This document shows positions 8,778 to 18,337 of a DNA stretch of 64,000 nt, one piece after another; the stretch's first letter is position 1; the number at the start of each line of letters is the position of its first letter. The notes beneath the pieces are model-generated. The model was given only the letters and a program-made list of their open reading frames with translations, was not told the origin of the DNA and made no database searches. The stretch spans positions 2,856,144 to 2,920,143 of the forward strand of contig NC_009380.1 of assembly GCF_000016425.1 (NCBI RefSeq). The letters are read 5' to 3'. The translations under genes and the position numbers were made by a program. This DNA comes from Salinispora tropica CNB-440 (lineage in GTDB: Bacteria > Actinomycetota > Actinomycetes > Mycobacteriales > Micromonosporaceae).

Positions 8778-9622
8778 CGCTCCTCGAACGTCCGGTCCGC
8801 CGGCCGACGAGCTCCCGCCGACCGCGTGGCGCCCGTCGGCGGGGCGGAGGCGTTCCGGTCGCTTTGCTGCTGCCGGCGCTACTCGGTCTGGCGTTTCTGA
8901 CCCTGCCGTTGATCGGTCTGCTGGCCCGCACCCCGTGGAGTACCCTGCCGCAGCGGCTCGCCGAGCCCGGGGTGCTCGCCGCGCTGCGGCTGTCGCTGCT
9001 CACCGCGACCCTGGCGACCCTGTTCTGCCTGCTGCTCGGCGTGCCGCTGGCGTGGCTGCTCGCCCGGGTGGAATTCCCCGGCCGGCGTCTGGTGCGCGCC
9101 CTGGTCACCGTGCCCCTGGTGCTCCCACCGGTGGTGGGTGGGGTGGCCCTGCTGCTGGTCTTCGGTCGGCGCGGGCTGATCGGCGGCTGGCTCGACCAGA
9201 CCTTCGGGATCACCCTGCCGTTCAGCACCACCGGCGTGGTGTTCGCCGAGGCGTTTGTGGCGATGCCGTTCCTGGTCATCGCCGTAGAAGGGGCGCTACG
9301 GGGTGCCGACCGCCGCTACGAGGAGGCCGCGGCCACCCTCGGCGCCGGACGGTGGACCACGTTCACGCACGTCACCGTGCCGCTGGTCGGCCCAGGCCTG
9401 GCCGCCGGGGCGGTGCTGTGCTGGGCCCGCGCGCTGGGCGAGTTCGGTGCCACGATCACCTTCGCCGGCAACTACCCGGGCCGGACCCAGACCATGCCGC
9501 TCGCGGTCTACCTGGCGCTGGAGACCGATGTCGAGGCCGCGATCGTACTCAGCCTGATCCTGCTCGTCGTCTCGGTCATGATCCTGGCGGGGTTGCGCGA
9601 CCGGTGGATCAGCACACCGTGA
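8774..9622 (+). CDS. modB: Molybdate ABC transporter permease
   Basis: The 282-residue inner-membrane permease has about six membrane segments. Its EAA loop motif is in the stretch RALGEFGATITFAGNYPG (near residue 220), which is strongly ModB-like. It overlaps modA (ATGA) and modC (GTGA), consistent with stoichiometric expression. An extended Arg-rich cytoplasmic N-terminus precedes the first helix. Confidence 0.93.
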   Translation: MTLLERPVRRPTSSRRPRGARRRGGGVPVALLLPALLGLAFLTLPLIGLLARTPWSTLPQRLAEPGVLAALRLSLLTATLATLFCLLLGVPLAWLLARVEFPGRRLVRALVTVPLVLPPVVGGVALLLVFGRRGLIGGWLDQTFGITLPFSTTGVVFAEAFVAMPFLVIAVEGALRGADRRYEEAAATLGAGRWTTFTHVTVPLVGPGLAAGAVLCWARALGEFGATITFAGNYPGRTQTMPLAVYLALETDVEAAIVLSLILLVVSVMILAGLRDRWISTP

Positions 9623-10683
9623 CCGGGTACCTGCTGGACGCGCGTCTCGCGGTGAAGCGGGGCGACTTCCGGCTGGACGTACCGCTGCGGGTCACCGCCG
9701 GTGAGGTCGTGGCGCTGCTGGGCCCAAACGGCGCCGGCAAGACGACAGCCCTGCGGGCGCTTGCCGGCCTGCAGCCCCTGACCTCCGGCCACATCACGGT
9801 GGCGGGCAGCGACCTGGACCGACCCGTCCGGCGCACCTTCGTCCCCGCCGAACACCGTTCGGTCGGCGTGGTCTTCCAGGACTACCTGCTCTTCCCACAT
9901 CTGAGTGCGCTCGACAACGTGGCCTTCGGCCCGCGCCGGCACGGCGTCAACCGACGAACGGCCCGGCGAAGCGCCGGCGACTGGCTGGCCCGGGTGGGGC
10001 TGACCGAGCACGCTCGCCGGCGACCTGGGCAGCTCTCCGGCGGGCAGGCACAGCGGGTGGCACTGGCCCGGGCGCTCGCGGTGCGGCCGGCCGTGCTGCT
10101 GCTCGACGAGCCGCTCGCCGCCCTGGACGCCCGTACCCGCCTGGATACCCGCGTCGAGCTGCACCGGCACCTGGCCGCCCACCCCGGTGCCACCGTGCTG
10201 GTCACGCACGACCCCCTCGATGCGCTGGTGCTGGCCGACCGGCTGGTGATCGTGGAGGAGGGCCGGGTCGTCCAGGAGGGGGATGCGGCCACCGTCACCG
10301 CCCGGCCCCGTACCGACTACGTCGCCCAGTTGGTCGGGCTCAACCTGCACCGAGGCCGGGCCGACAACAACCGCATCCAGGTCGCCGACGGGCTCCTGCT
10401 CACCGTCCCGGAGCACCTCGCCGGGGACGCCTTCGTCGCGTTCCGCCCCTCGGCGGTGGTGCTGCACGACGGCCAGCCCGCCGGTAGCCCACCCAACACC
10501 TGGCCAGCCACGGTCGCCGGGGTGCAGCGCCACGGTGACAACCTACGGGTGCAGTTGGACGGTCCGATCCGAGTGGCGGCCGACGTGCCGCCCACGACGG
10601 CGGCGACCCTGCGCCTGGTACCAGGCCAACGGGTGTGGGCCGCGGTCGGGGTGGCGGAGACGCGCGCCTACCCAGCGAGGTAG
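9619..10683 (+). CDS. modC: Molybdate ABC transporter ATP-binding protein
   Basis: The 354-residue ATPase energises ModAB. Walker A GPNGAGKTT is near residues 35-43, the signature LSGGQAQRVALARAL near 138-152, and Walker B LLLLDEPLAALDARTR near 160-175. A C-terminal TOBE/MOP-like domain (about 290-352) is the typical molybdate-sensing extension. The start is GTG 9619, which overlaps the modB stop. The open frame runs far upstream inside modA and modB, but that part is only a shadow. A perfect terminator hairpin follows immediately. Confidence 0.93.
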   Translation: MTGYLLDARLAVKRGDFRLDVPLRVTAGEVVALLGPNGAGKTTALRALAGLQPLTSGHITVAGSDLDRPVRRTFVPAEHRSVGVVFQDYLLFPHLSALDNVAFGPRRHGVNRRTARRSAGDWLARVGLTEHARRRPGQLSGGQAQRVALARALAVRPAVLLLDEPLAALDARTRLDTRVELHRHLAAHPGATVLVTHDPLDALVLADRLVIVEEGRVVQEGDAATVTARPRTDYVAQLVGLNLHRGRADNNRIQVADGLLLTVPEHLAGDAFVAFRPSAVVLHDGQPAGSPPNTWPATVAGVQRHGDNLRVQLDGPIRVAADVPPTTAATLRLVPGQRVWAAVGVAETRAYPAR

Positions 10684-10717
10684 CGGACGCGCCTACCCGA
10701 CTGGGTAGGCGCGTCCG
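10684..10717. terminator. Perfect bidirectional terminator between modC and desD
   Basis: A 15-bp perfect stem (10684-10698 with 10703-10717) closes a 4-nt loop, GACT. It starts at the base after the modC TAG and lies just beyond the desD stop on the other strand. It can therefore serve both converging operons, although it lacks a long U-tract. Confidence 0.85.
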
Positions 10718-10727
10718 GGCCGGACCG

Positions 10728-12518
10728 TCAGGTCCCGGGGCGGTACGGGGCGAGCGGGTTGGCCAGCGTCCCCACGAGTTGCAGCGCCCCCGCCGGGTCG
10801 GCGAGGTCGACCATCTGCTGGTTGTCGCGCAGCTGGAGCCGGTTGAGGCAGGAGAGCGCGAACTCGGGCGCGAAGAGGTCGTACCGGCGGGCCCGCTCGG
10901 CCAGGTGCGGCACCCGGTCCAGGTAGCCCGCGGCAGATTCGGCGACCGTCTGCCAGAAAGTTTCCTCTGGGCACACCCCCGCCTCGACCAACACGGCGTT
11001 GAGATGCCGGAGGAAGCAGTCGATGACGTCGGTGAAGATCGACAGTAGTCGCATCTGTTCCGGTACGTCCGCTCGAATCCGCTCCACTGCCGGGGGCAGC
11101 GGCGCATCGGCGCTCATCACCACGATTTCCTCGGCGATGTCCTTGAAGATCACCCGCTCGACCACGCCCTCGTGCAGGACCAGGATGACGTTTTCGCCGT
11201 GCGGCATGAACGCGAGGTCGTGCGCGTAGAAGGCGTGCAGCAGTGGCACCAGATAGGCGTCGAGATAGCGGCGAAGCCAGGCCGCCGGGGTGAGCCCCGA
11301 GGCGGCGATCAGCGCCGCGGTGTGGGACCGGCCCTCCGGGTCGACGTGCAGGAGCGAGGCCATGGTGGCCAGCCGCCGGCCCGGCTCCAACCCCTGCGCC
11401 GGGCTCTCCCGCCACAGCGCCGCCAGCATCTTGCGGTACGGGGAGTAACGATCCGTGGCCGCCTCGTACTGCCGATGCCGGTAGCCGACGGCAGCCCGCT
11501 CGCGCAGGATGGTCAGCCCGGTGCTGCGGAACACCTCGTCGCCGTCGATCAGGTTGGCGAGCCAGTCGTTGATGGCCGGGGTGGCCGCCATGTAGGCGGC
11601 CGACAGGCCCCGCATGAAGCCCATGTTCAGCACCGACAGCGCGGTCTTCACATAGTGCCGGCTGGGTTCGGTGAGGTTGAAGAAGGTCCGGATGGACTGC
11701 TGGGCCCGGTAGTCGTCCGGCCCCTCACCGAGGCAGACCAGGTGTCGGCGGGCCACCTCCCCGGCGAAGGTGACCGACAGCTTGTGCCACCACTGCCACG
11801 GATGCACCGGGATCAGGTGATGGTCGGCAAGGTCCAGGCCGAGCCCGGCCAGGGTGGCAGCGAACCGGGCCCGGGTCTGCTCATCCAACTCGGTACGGAT
11901 CAGCGTGTCGTAGTCCAGCTCCGCTGAGCAGCTGAAGGTCGAGTGGTCGCGGTGCGCAGCGAGCCAGATCAGCCGCACGGGCGCGGCGGCCTCCGGCGCG
12001 TACCGGTGGTACTCGTCGGAGCTGAACCCGAGCCGGCCGTTGTTCGCCACAAAGCAGGGGTGCCCCTCGGTCATCGCCGACTCCACGGTCTGGAAGTCGG
12101 CGGCGACCAGCTTCTCCGCCGCCGGCCCACCCCGGGCGAGCTTGTACGCGCTCCCGGCGAGGGTGGCGGTGATCTCTTCCAGGTAGACCGGCAGGACCCG
12201 GTCGGAGAGGCCGAGTGCGCCGCGCAGTTCCAGGCAGAAGTCGCCGGCATCAACTGGCAGCTGCCCGGACTCCCCGTGTCGGGTGATGCTGTCCGGGTCG
12301 ATCTGCCAGTGGTCGAGGGCGAGCAGCCGGGCGGTGAAGCGGTACTCGACCGTGCCGTCGTCGCTGCGGACGGTGTAGCGGCCCGGCTCGGCCGGCAACG
12401 GCTCCGGGGTGAGCAGCCGTTCGTGGGCGAATTCGGCGAGGGCCTTGCGCACCAGCAGCCGGTTGGCCTGCTCCCAACGCGCCGGGGTGAGGTGCGTGAC
12501 GGCGTCGCCGGGGGTCAT
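10728..12518 (-). CDS. desD: Desferrioxamine synthetase (NIS, IucA/IucC family)
   Basis: This NRPS-independent siderophore synthetase joins and macrocyclises N-hydroxy-N-succinylcadaverine units. It has 596 residues. The ATP/substrate motifs EGHPCFVANNGRLGF (about 170-185), HPWQWWH (near 265) and the KTALSVLNMG region are typical of type C NIS enzymes such as DesD. The ATG at 12518 overlaps the desC stop (ATGA). Last gene of desABCD, followed by a strong terminator. It should act in the cytoplasm; siderophore identity is inferred from the complete desA-D set. Confidence 0.95.
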   Translation of the reverse strand: MTPGDAVTHLTPARWEQANRLLVRKALAEFAHERLLTPEPLPAEPGRYTVRSDDGTVEYRFTARLLALDHWQIDPDSITRHGESGQLPVDAGDFCLELRGALGLSDRVLPVYLEEITATLAGSAYKLARGGPAAEKLVAADFQTVESAMTEGHPCFVANNGRLGFSSDEYHRYAPEAAAPVRLIWLAAHRDHSTFSCSAELDYDTLIRTELDEQTRARFAATLAGLGLDLADHHLIPVHPWQWWHKLSVTFAGEVARRHLVCLGEGPDDYRAQQSIRTFFNLTEPSRHYVKTALSVLNMGFMRGLSAAYMAATPAINDWLANLIDGDEVFRSTGLTILRERAAVGYRHRQYEAATDRYSPYRKMLAALWRESPAQGLEPGRRLATMASLLHVDPEGRSHTAALIAASGLTPAAWLRRYLDAYLVPLLHAFYAHDLAFMPHGENVILVLHEGVVERVIFKDIAEEIVVMSADAPLPPAVERIRADVPEQMRLLSIFTDVIDCFLRHLNAVLVEAGVCPEETFWQTVAESAAGYLDRVPHLAERARRYDLFAPEFALSCLNRLQLRDNQQMVDLADPAGALQLVGTLANPLAPYRPGT

Positions 12519-13081
12519 GCGGGCGCTCCTTGGGTGGCGGCGCGGAAGGCCGCGCGGGTGCAGATGCTCAGTAGGGCGGTCTTCGCCGGTAGCTCCACCG
12601 GGCCGACGACCTGGAAACCCATGGCGGCGTTCAGGGCGTGGACAGCGGTGTTGCGGACGTCTGGCTCGACCACGACCCGCCCGGTGGCGGGGTCGGCGAA
12701 GAGCCAGTCCAGCACCGTCGTGATGACGGCATGGGTGAATCCGTGCACGGGCGATTCGGTGGGAGCACAGAGGAAGTGCATGCCGACATCGCCGGGGCGG
12801 ACGTCGTACCGGCCCACGAGTTCCACGTGGGCCGGGTCGTAGCGTTCGGCGAGGAAGACCGGTTCCCCCTCGTGCCACCCGAGGTACGCCTCGTGGTGCG
12901 GGTGGTCGGCGATGCGCCGGTACTCGGCGGCGACCTGCGCCACGTCGGCGTCCTGCATCAGCCAGAAGGCCGCCTTCGGATGCGTGACCCAGCGGTGCAG
13001 CAGCGGGGCGTCACCGTCCGGGTCGAGAGCGCGCAGGGTGAAATCACCCAGGCGCGGGTCCCGGCGGGTGTGCACGGTCAC
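12515..13081 (-). CDS. desC: N-hydroxycadaverine acyltransferase (IucB/DesC family)
   Basis: The 188-residue GNAT-fold acyltransferase transfers succinyl or acetyl from CoA to N-hydroxycadaverine. It belongs to the acetyltransf_8/IucB family: [15 protein letters not shown] near residue 25 and [19 protein letters not shown] near 140. GTG 13081 overlaps the desB stop, and its own stop overlaps desD. The gene at 22299-22853 is a clear paralogue. DesC homologues are known for broad acyl-CoA tolerance, which explains families of desferrioxamine products. Confidence 0.93.
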   Translation of the reverse strand: MTVHTRRDPRLGDFTLRALDPDGDAPLLHRWVTHPKAAFWLMQDADVAQVAAEYRRIADHPHHEAYLGWHEGEPVFLAERYDPAHVELVGRYDVRPGDVGMHFLCAPTESPVHGFTHAVITTVLDWLFADPATGRVVVEPDVRNTAVHALNAAMGFQVVGPVELPAKTALLSICTRAAFRAATQGAPA

Positions 13082-14364
13082 GAATCCACCGCCGCCGGAG
13101 CCCCGAACTCCTGGAAGGTGACGCTCTTCTCCACCGGGTAGTACTCACGGCCGAGCATCTCCCGGATGAGGTACGAGTTCCGGTACGGCCCCATGCCCAG
13201 GTCAGGTGAGGTGACGCTGTGCGTGTGGGTACCACCGTTCTGCAGGAACACCTCCTGTCCGGTGTGGTCGACGCTGTAGTTACGGGCGACGTCGAGCCGG
13301 CCGTGGGCGTCCCAGCGGAGCCGGTCTCGGATCCCGTCGGCGAACGCCGGCACCTGGAACCGGTAGCCGGTGGCCAGCACCAGGCCCTCGGTGTCGAGGG
13401 TGAAGTCCCTGCCCTGCTCGTGGTGGCGCAGACCCAACGTGTACGTGCCGGCATCGTGGGCGGCGCTGACCAGCTCGGTGTTGGTGAGCAGCCGAGTACG
13501 GACCGGGCCATCGGTGCTACGCGCGTACAACAGGTCGAAGATGCTGTTGATGAGGTCGGAGTTGATCCCCTTGAGTAGACCCTTCTGCTCTCCCTCAAGC
13601 CGGTAGCGGGTCTCCTCCGGCAACCCGTGGAAGTAGTCCACGTAGTCCGGTGACGTCATCTCCAGCGTCAACTTGGTGTACTCGAGCGGGAAGAACCGGG
13701 GCGACCGCGTCACCCAGGTGAGCTGATAGCCGTAGGTGTCGATATCCGTCAACAGTTCGTAGTAGATCTCGGCGGCACTCTGTCCACTACCGACGATCGT
13801 GATGCTCCGCTTGCTCCGCAGCGCGTCGCGGTGCTCGAGGTAGCGAGAGTTGTGAATCGCATCCCCACCGAGGCCCTGACAGACGGCGGGCAGCTCCGGC
13901 GGGGTGCCGGTGCCGAGCACCAGGCGCCGAGCCCGGTGGGTGACCGGACCGTCGGCGGTCTCCGCGGTCACCACGTACTCACCGTCGGCCTCGTCGTACT
14001 CCACCGTGGTGACGGTGTGCCCGAAGCGCAGGTTCGACAGCCGGGCCGCCGCCCACCGGCAGTACGCGTCGTACTCCACCCGCAGCGGGAAGAAGCTCTC
14101 CCGGATGTAGAAGGGGTAGAGCCGTCCGGTCTCCTTCAGGTAGTTGACGAAGGAGTACGGCGAGGTGGGGTCGGCGAAGGTCACCAGGTCGGCGAGGAAC
14201 GGCGTCTGTAGTCGGGTGGACTCCAGCAGCATGCCGGGGTGCCAGGAGACATCGGCGCGGGCCTCCAGGAAGAGCCCGTCCAGCTCGGAGATCGGCTCGG
14301 TCAGGCAGGCCAGTCCCAGGTTGTACGGGCCGAGTCCGATCGCGATGAAGTCGTGGGTGGTCAT
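13078..14364 (-). CDS. desB: Cadaverine/lysine N-hydroxylase, flavin monooxygenase
   Basis: The 428-residue FAD- and NADPH-dependent N-hydroxylase oxidises cadaverine to N-hydroxycadaverine. The FAD motif [11 protein letters not shown] is at residues 8-18. The NADPH motif [14 protein letters not shown] lies near residue 205 and the ATGYRF motif near 350. The ATG at 14364 is chosen because the family-typical [13 protein letters not shown] begins there and GGAG precedes it; the frame extends 24 codons further without support. It lies 34 bp after desA and overlaps desC. Confidence 0.95.
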   Translation of the reverse strand: MTTHDFIAIGLGPYNLGLACLTEPISELDGLFLEARADVSWHPGMLLESTRLQTPFLADLVTFADPTSPYSFVNYLKETGRLYPFYIRESFFPLRVEYDAYCRWAAARLSNLRFGHTVTTVEYDEADGEYVVTAETADGPVTHRARRLVLGTGTPPELPAVCQGLGGDAIHNSRYLEHRDALRSKRSITIVGSGQSAAEIYYELLTDIDTYGYQLTWVTRSPRFFPLEYTKLTLEMTSPDYVDYFHGLPEETRYRLEGEQKGLLKGINSDLINSIFDLLYARSTDGPVRTRLLTNTELVSAAHDAGTYTLGLRHHEQGRDFTLDTEGLVLATGYRFQVPAFADGIRDRLRWDAHGRLDVARNYSVDHTGQEVFLQNGGTHTHSVTSPDLGMGPYRNSYLIREMLGREYYPVEKSVTFQEFGAPAAVDS

Positions 14365-14398
14365 GTGGTTCTCCAGACGCGCGGGGTGCGGGCGGTGG

Positions 14399-16003
14399 TC
14401 AGGCGACCGAGCAGGACAGGTCGGCGGGGCGGTCACTTTGCTCGGAGGCGTGGTCGTGCGCGTACCGGCCGGCGTGTTCGGCGATCAGGTCCAGCACGAG
14501 GGTCACGTCGGCGCTCGTGGTCGCGGGATTGAGCAGGGTGAACTTGAGGTGCGCCCGGCCGTCGACCATGGTGCCGGCCACCATGGCGGCACCGGAGGCG
14601 GTGAGTTGGGCGCGGGCGTGCCGGTTGGCCTCGTCGGCCAGTTCGGCGTCGGTGCCGGCGGGGCACCAGCGGAAGACGACGGTGCTCAGCGGTGAGCGGG
14701 CGGCCACCTCGAAGCGGGGGTCGGCGTCGGCGAGGGCCCAGGCGTCGACGGCGCGGAGGCAGACCTCGTCGAAGAGCGCGCCGATCGCGTCCGGTCCCAT
14801 CACCCGCAGGGTCAACCACAACTTCAGCGCGTCGAACCGGCGGGTGGTCTGCAGACTCTTGTCCACCTGGTTCGGGATGCGCTCGGCGACCGCCCGGGCC
14901 GGGTTGAGGTAGTCGGCGTGGTAGGTGGCGTGCCGCAGTACCTGGCGGTCCCGGACCAGCAGCGCACTGGAGCTGACCGGTTGGAAGAAGGACTTGTGGT
15001 AGTCGACGGTCACCGAGTCGGCCTGCTCGATGCCGTCGAGCAGGTGCCGGCGGGTCGGCGAGACCAGCAGGCCGCAGCCGTACGCGGCGTCGACGTGCAG
15101 CCAGACGCCCGCGGCGGCGCAGCGCCCGACGAGCTCCGGCAGCGGGTCGATGGTGCCGAAATCGGTGGTACCGGCGGTGGCGACCACCGCCATCACCGGC
15201 AGGTCGGCCCGCTGGCAACGCTCCAGTTCCCGGTCCAGCGCCTGCGGGCACATCCGCCGGGCCGCGTCGGTCTCGACGGTGATCACCGCGTCCGGCGCGA
15301 GTCCGAGCAGTTTCGCGGCCTTCTGGACGCTGAAGTGCCCGGCGGAGGAGGTGAGGATCCGCAGCCGGGGCAGCAGCGCGGCACGGGCGTCGGCATCGAC
15401 GGCGTGGGCGACGGCCTCCTCCCGGGCCAGCAGCAGGGCGTGCAGGTTGGACTGGGTTCCACCGCTGGTGAAGATCCCGTCGGCGGTCGGTCCGAGACCG
15501 ATGCGGGTGGCCGTCCACTCGATCAACCGGCGCTCGATGAAGGTGGCGCCAGCGCTCTGGTCCCAGGTGTCCAGCGACGGATTGACCGCGGTGAGCATCG
15601 CCTCGCCAAGCAGCGCGGGGATTGCCACCGGGCAGTTGAGGTGGGCCAGGGAGCGGGGGTGGTGAAACCAGACCGCGTCGCGTAGCCACAGCTCGTCCAA
15701 CTCGTTCAGGGCGGTGATGTGGTCGCCGAGCGGCCGGTCGAGCTCGATGCCGCCGACGAGCGGGGCCAACTCGTCCGGGGTGACTCCGGTGAAGGGTCGA
15801 TCGACCGCGGCGACGCGACGGGCCACCCGCTCCACCCCGTCGACGAGCGACTGTCGGTAGTGGTCGACCGAGCCGTTGGCGAGCAGGTACGCCTGGGCAG
15901 CGTCGACAACAGCACCCGGTGACGTGGGCTTGACATCGGAGGGGGCCGAGGTGGGCGCCCCGTCGAGTGGTACGGCGTCAACGGGGTCTGCGGACGGATT
16001 CAT
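14399..16003 (-). CDS. desA: Lysine decarboxylase (PLP, group II)
   Basis: This 534-residue enzyme of the group II PLP decarboxylase family converts lysine to cadaverine, the first step of desferrioxamine synthesis. The PLP lysine lies in [10 protein letters not shown] (about residue 330) and the cofactor Asp in HVDAAYGCG (near 300). The ATG at 16003 has GAGGA upstream. It is followed by desB after a 34-bp gap. A 135-bp gap with a hairpin separates it from desE, so desABCD may be expressed from its own promoter or by read-through. Confidence 0.95.
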   Translation of the reverse strand: MNPSADPVDAVPLDGAPTSAPSDVKPTSPGAVVDAAQAYLLANGSVDHYRQSLVDGVERVARRVAAVDRPFTGVTPDELAPLVGGIELDRPLGDHITALNELDELWLRDAVWFHHPRSLAHLNCPVAIPALLGEAMLTAVNPSLDTWDQSAGATFIERRLIEWTATRIGLGPTADGIFTSGGTQSNLHALLLAREEAVAHAVDADARAALLPRLRILTSSAGHFSVQKAAKLLGLAPDAVITVETDAARRMCPQALDRELERCQRADLPVMAVVATAGTTDFGTIDPLPELVGRCAAAGVWLHVDAAYGCGLLVSPTRRHLLDGIEQADSVTVDYHKSFFQPVSSSALLVRDRQVLRHATYHADYLNPARAVAERIPNQVDKSLQTTRRFDALKLWLTLRVMGPDAIGALFDEVCLRAVDAWALADADPRFEVAARSPLSTVVFRWCPAGTDAELADEANRHARAQLTASGAAMVAGTMVDGRAHLKFTLLNPATTSADVTLVLDLIAEHAGRYAHDHASEQSDRPADLSCSVA

Positions 16004-16101
16004 ACGCGATCCTCATGTTCGTGGCGTCCGGATGCGGGCAGCCGCCACCGTCCGCCGTGCGTGCTGCGCTGACGGCGGTTGCGGTACGTAGGGTCGGGCG
16101 G

Positions 16102-16131
16102 GTCCCGGCCGGCGACGTCTCCGGCCGGGAC
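16102..16131 (-). terminator. Hairpin between desE and desA
   Basis: GTCCCGGCCGG (16102-16112) and CCGGCCGGGAC (16121-16131) form a perfect 11-bp stem with an 8-nt loop. It begins 8 bp after the desE stop on the minus strand. It could terminate or attenuate desE transcripts before desA. Confidence 0.6.
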
Positions 16132-16138
16132 GCGACGG

Positions 16139-17170
16139 TCAGCTGACCTTCTTCGCACCCTTGATCGCGGTGGCCAGGTTCTCCAGCAGCGGAGCGGCGC
16201 CGGCGTACGAGAAGCGGGGCACGGAGTCCCAGGCGGTGATCTGGTTGGCCGCCACGGCCGGTAGCTGCGCCCAGGTCGGCCTGGCGGCGAGGTCGTCGGC
16301 TTGCAGCGCGGTGCCGCGGTTGTCGAGCAGAATCAGATCGGCCGGGAACTTGCCGGCGTTTTCCCAGCTGAGTGCCTCGAAGTAGTCGCCCGCCTCCAGC
16401 TTGGTGGGCACCACGAGGTCGACGCCGAGCTCGGCGAAGTACATCAGGTCGGTGCTGACCTGCGGGTTGGAGACATAGAACAGGTCGGGGCTGCCGGAGC
16501 AGGCCATCACCTTGATTCCCGGATTGGCCTTGACAGCTTCACGGACCGACTCCGCAGCGGCTTCGAAGCGGGCCTTCGCCTCGGTGACCGCCGACGCGGA
16601 CAGGTCCGCGCCGAGGGACTCGGCGAGCTGCGCGTATCGTTCGATGGGCTGGGTCATGGGCACCCGGGCGGTGGTGATCGCCGCGACCGGGGCGAGGGGG
16701 ACGATCTTGTCCTTGCTCTCGTCCGGCACGTACCAAAGCGCATCAGGGTCGTACATGTGGGTGACCAGCAGTTCGGGCCGCAGGCCGACGTACTTCTCCA
16801 GGTTGAACTCACCCCAGGTGTTGCCGAGGATCTCAACGCTCTCCACGTTCAGCTCCCCGGCCTGCGGCTCCTTGCTGCCGTCGGCGCGGACGGTCTCGCC
16901 GAACACACCGACGATCTGCTCGTTGACGCCGAAGTCGACCAGCGCCGCGGCCACCCCGGTGAAGGCGACGACGCGGGCGGGGCGGGCGTCGGCGGAGAGC
17001 TTCTCGCCCCGGTCGTCGACAAAGGACCAGGGGCCGGAATCGGTGCTGGCAGCGGGCGTGTCGGTGTCCTCGCTGCCGCAGCCGGCGAGGAGGGCGGCCA
17101 GGCTGACACCGCCGGCGGCGGCGAGCAGGCCACGACGGGAGAGTCGGCGGGCAGGCGCGGGGTGCGACAT
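16139..17170 (-). CDS. desE: Ferrioxamine-binding lipoprotein of an iron-siderophore ABC transporter
   Basis: The 343-residue siderophore-binding protein has a twin-arginine type signal (SRRGLLAAAGG) ending in the lipobox LLAGC at about residue 31, so it is a Tat-exported surface lipoprotein. The mature region shows the FecB/TroA-like layout, with ARVVAFTGVAAALVDFGV near residue 65. It starts at ATG 17170, 44 bp from the iron box. It is divergent from the two permeases and ATPase that should complete the transporter, and adjacent to desA. Confidence 0.93.
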   Translation of the reverse strand: MSHPAPARRLSRRGLLAAAGGVSLAALLAGCGSEDTDTPAASTDSGPWSFVDDRGEKLSADARPARVVAFTGVAAALVDFGVNEQIVGVFGETVRADGSKEPQAGELNVESVEILGNTWGEFNLEKYVGLRPELLVTHMYDPDALWYVPDESKDKIVPLAPVAAITTARVPMTQPIERYAQLAESLGADLSASAVTEAKARFEAAAESVREAVKANPGIKVMACSGSPDLFYVSNPQVSTDLMYFAELGVDLVVPTKLEAGDYFEALSWENAGKFPADLILLDNRGTALQADDLAARPTWAQLPAVAANQITAWDSVPRFSYAGAAPLLENLATAIKGAKKVS

Positions 17171-17213
17171 GTGAGATCTTTCGGTCGGGGGTCGCGGGCG
17201 ACCATGGACAGCG

Positions 17214-17235
17214 GGGTTAGGCTAACCTAACCTAA
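17214..17235. promoter_or_regulatory. Iron box (IdeR/DmdR-type operator) between desE and the permease operon
   Basis: GGTTAGGCTAACC at 17215-17227 is a 13-bp palindrome, and a further CTAACC-type half follows to 17235. Read on the minus strand the stretch gives TTAGGTTAGGTTAGCC, close to the actinobacterial consensus TTAGGTTAGGCTAACCTAA. The box sits in the 66-bp divergent promoter region and ends one base before the plus-strand start codon, so iron should repress both arms. Confidence 0.9.
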
Positions 17236-17236
17236 G

Positions 17237-18337
17237 ATGCTGTCAAGTCCAGCCCCGGCGTTTCGCACCAACTCGGAGTTCACCCTGTCCGTCACTCATT
17301 CACCGCCGTCCGCTGCACAAACGGTTTCGGCGCACCCCATCCGACGCGGTCGCACCGCCACCCGCGCCAGTGGCCTCGCCGCCGCCCTGCTCCTACTCGC
17401 CGTCGTCGCGGTGCTCAGCATCGCCGTCGGAGCGAAGGCCCTCCCCCTCGCCGACGTCTGGCCCGGACTACTCGACCCCGACGCGGACGAGTACACCGTG
17501 GTCCACCAGATGCGACTGCCCCGCACACTGCTCGGCCTACTCGCCGGCGCTGCCCTCGGGGTGGCCGGGGCGGTCATGCAGGCGCTCACCCGCAACCCGC
17601 TCGCCGACCCCGGGCTCCTCGGCATCAACGCCGGCGCCTCCGCGGCGGTAGCCACCGGCACTGCCCTCGTCGGTGTCGCGGGACTGGACGGACAGGTCTG
17701 GTTCGCGCTGATCGGCGCCGCCGCCGTCACCGCCGCCGGCTACGTCGTGGGCGGCGGGCGCGGCGCCACCCCGGCGCGGCTGGCCCTCGCCGGCGCCGCG
17801 ATCAACGCCACTCTCTACTCGTATGTGAGCGCGATCATGCTGCTCGACACCGCCTCGCTGGAACGCTTGCGGTTCTGGACCGTGGGATCGCTGGCCAGCG
17901 CCGAACTGGCCATCGTCGGCACGGTGGCGCCGTTCATCGCGGCAGGGCTGCTGCTCGCCCTCGCCGTGGCCCGCCCACTGAACGCCCTCGCCCTCGGCGA
18001 CGACACCGCACGAGCGCTCGGGGCGCGGCCGGCGCTGATCCGGGCGGCGGTCATCACCGCGGTCACCCTGCTCTGTGGCGCCGCCACCGCCGCCTGCGGA
18101 CCGATCGTCTTCGTCGGGCTGCTGGTCCCGCACCTGGTACGCGCGCTGACCGGGCCGGACCTGCGGTGGCTGCTGCCCTACTGCGCCGTGCTCGCACCGG
18201 TGCTCCTGCTCGGCGCCGACGTGCTCGGCCGGATCCTCAGCCGCCCCGGCGAACTCCAGGTCGGCATGGTCACCGCCGTGCTGGGTGGGCCGCTCTTCCT
18301 CTGGCTGGTACTACGCGGACGGGTGGGGCAGCCATGA
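17237..18337 (+). CDS. Iron-siderophore ABC permease (FecCD family), first
   Basis: The 366-residue permease has about nine to ten membrane segments. FecCD hallmarks include QMRLPRTLLGLLAGAALG near residue 92 and GAVMQALTRNPLADPGLLG near 113. The hydrophilic N-terminus of about 45 residues is long for the family. ATG 17237 is the only plausible start I see before the first helix. It abuts the iron box and lacks a ribosome binding site, suggesting a leaderless transcript. Its stop overlaps the second permease. Confidence 0.9.
   Translation: MLSSPAPAFRTNSEFTLSVTHSPPSAAQTVSAHPIRRGRTATRASGLAAALLLLAVVAVLSIAVGAKALPLADVWPGLLDPDADEYTVVHQMRLPRTLLGLLAGAALGVAGAVMQALTRNPLADPGLLGINAGASAAVATGTALVGVAGLDGQVWFALIGAAAVTAAGYVVGGGRGATPARLALAGAAINATLYSYVSAIMLLDTASLERLRFWTVGSLASAELAIVGTVAPFIAAGLLLALAVARPLNALALGDDTARALGARPALIRAAVITAVTLLCGAATAACGPIVFVGLLVPHLVRALTGPDLRWLLPYCAVLAPVLLLGADVLGRILSRPGELQVGMVTAVLGGPLFLWLVLRGRVGQP

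Noticed and set aside
8557..9618. Long upstream extension of the modC frame through modA and modB
   Set aside because: It lies in another frame of two well-supported genes. The real start is GTG 9619, which overlaps the modB stop.
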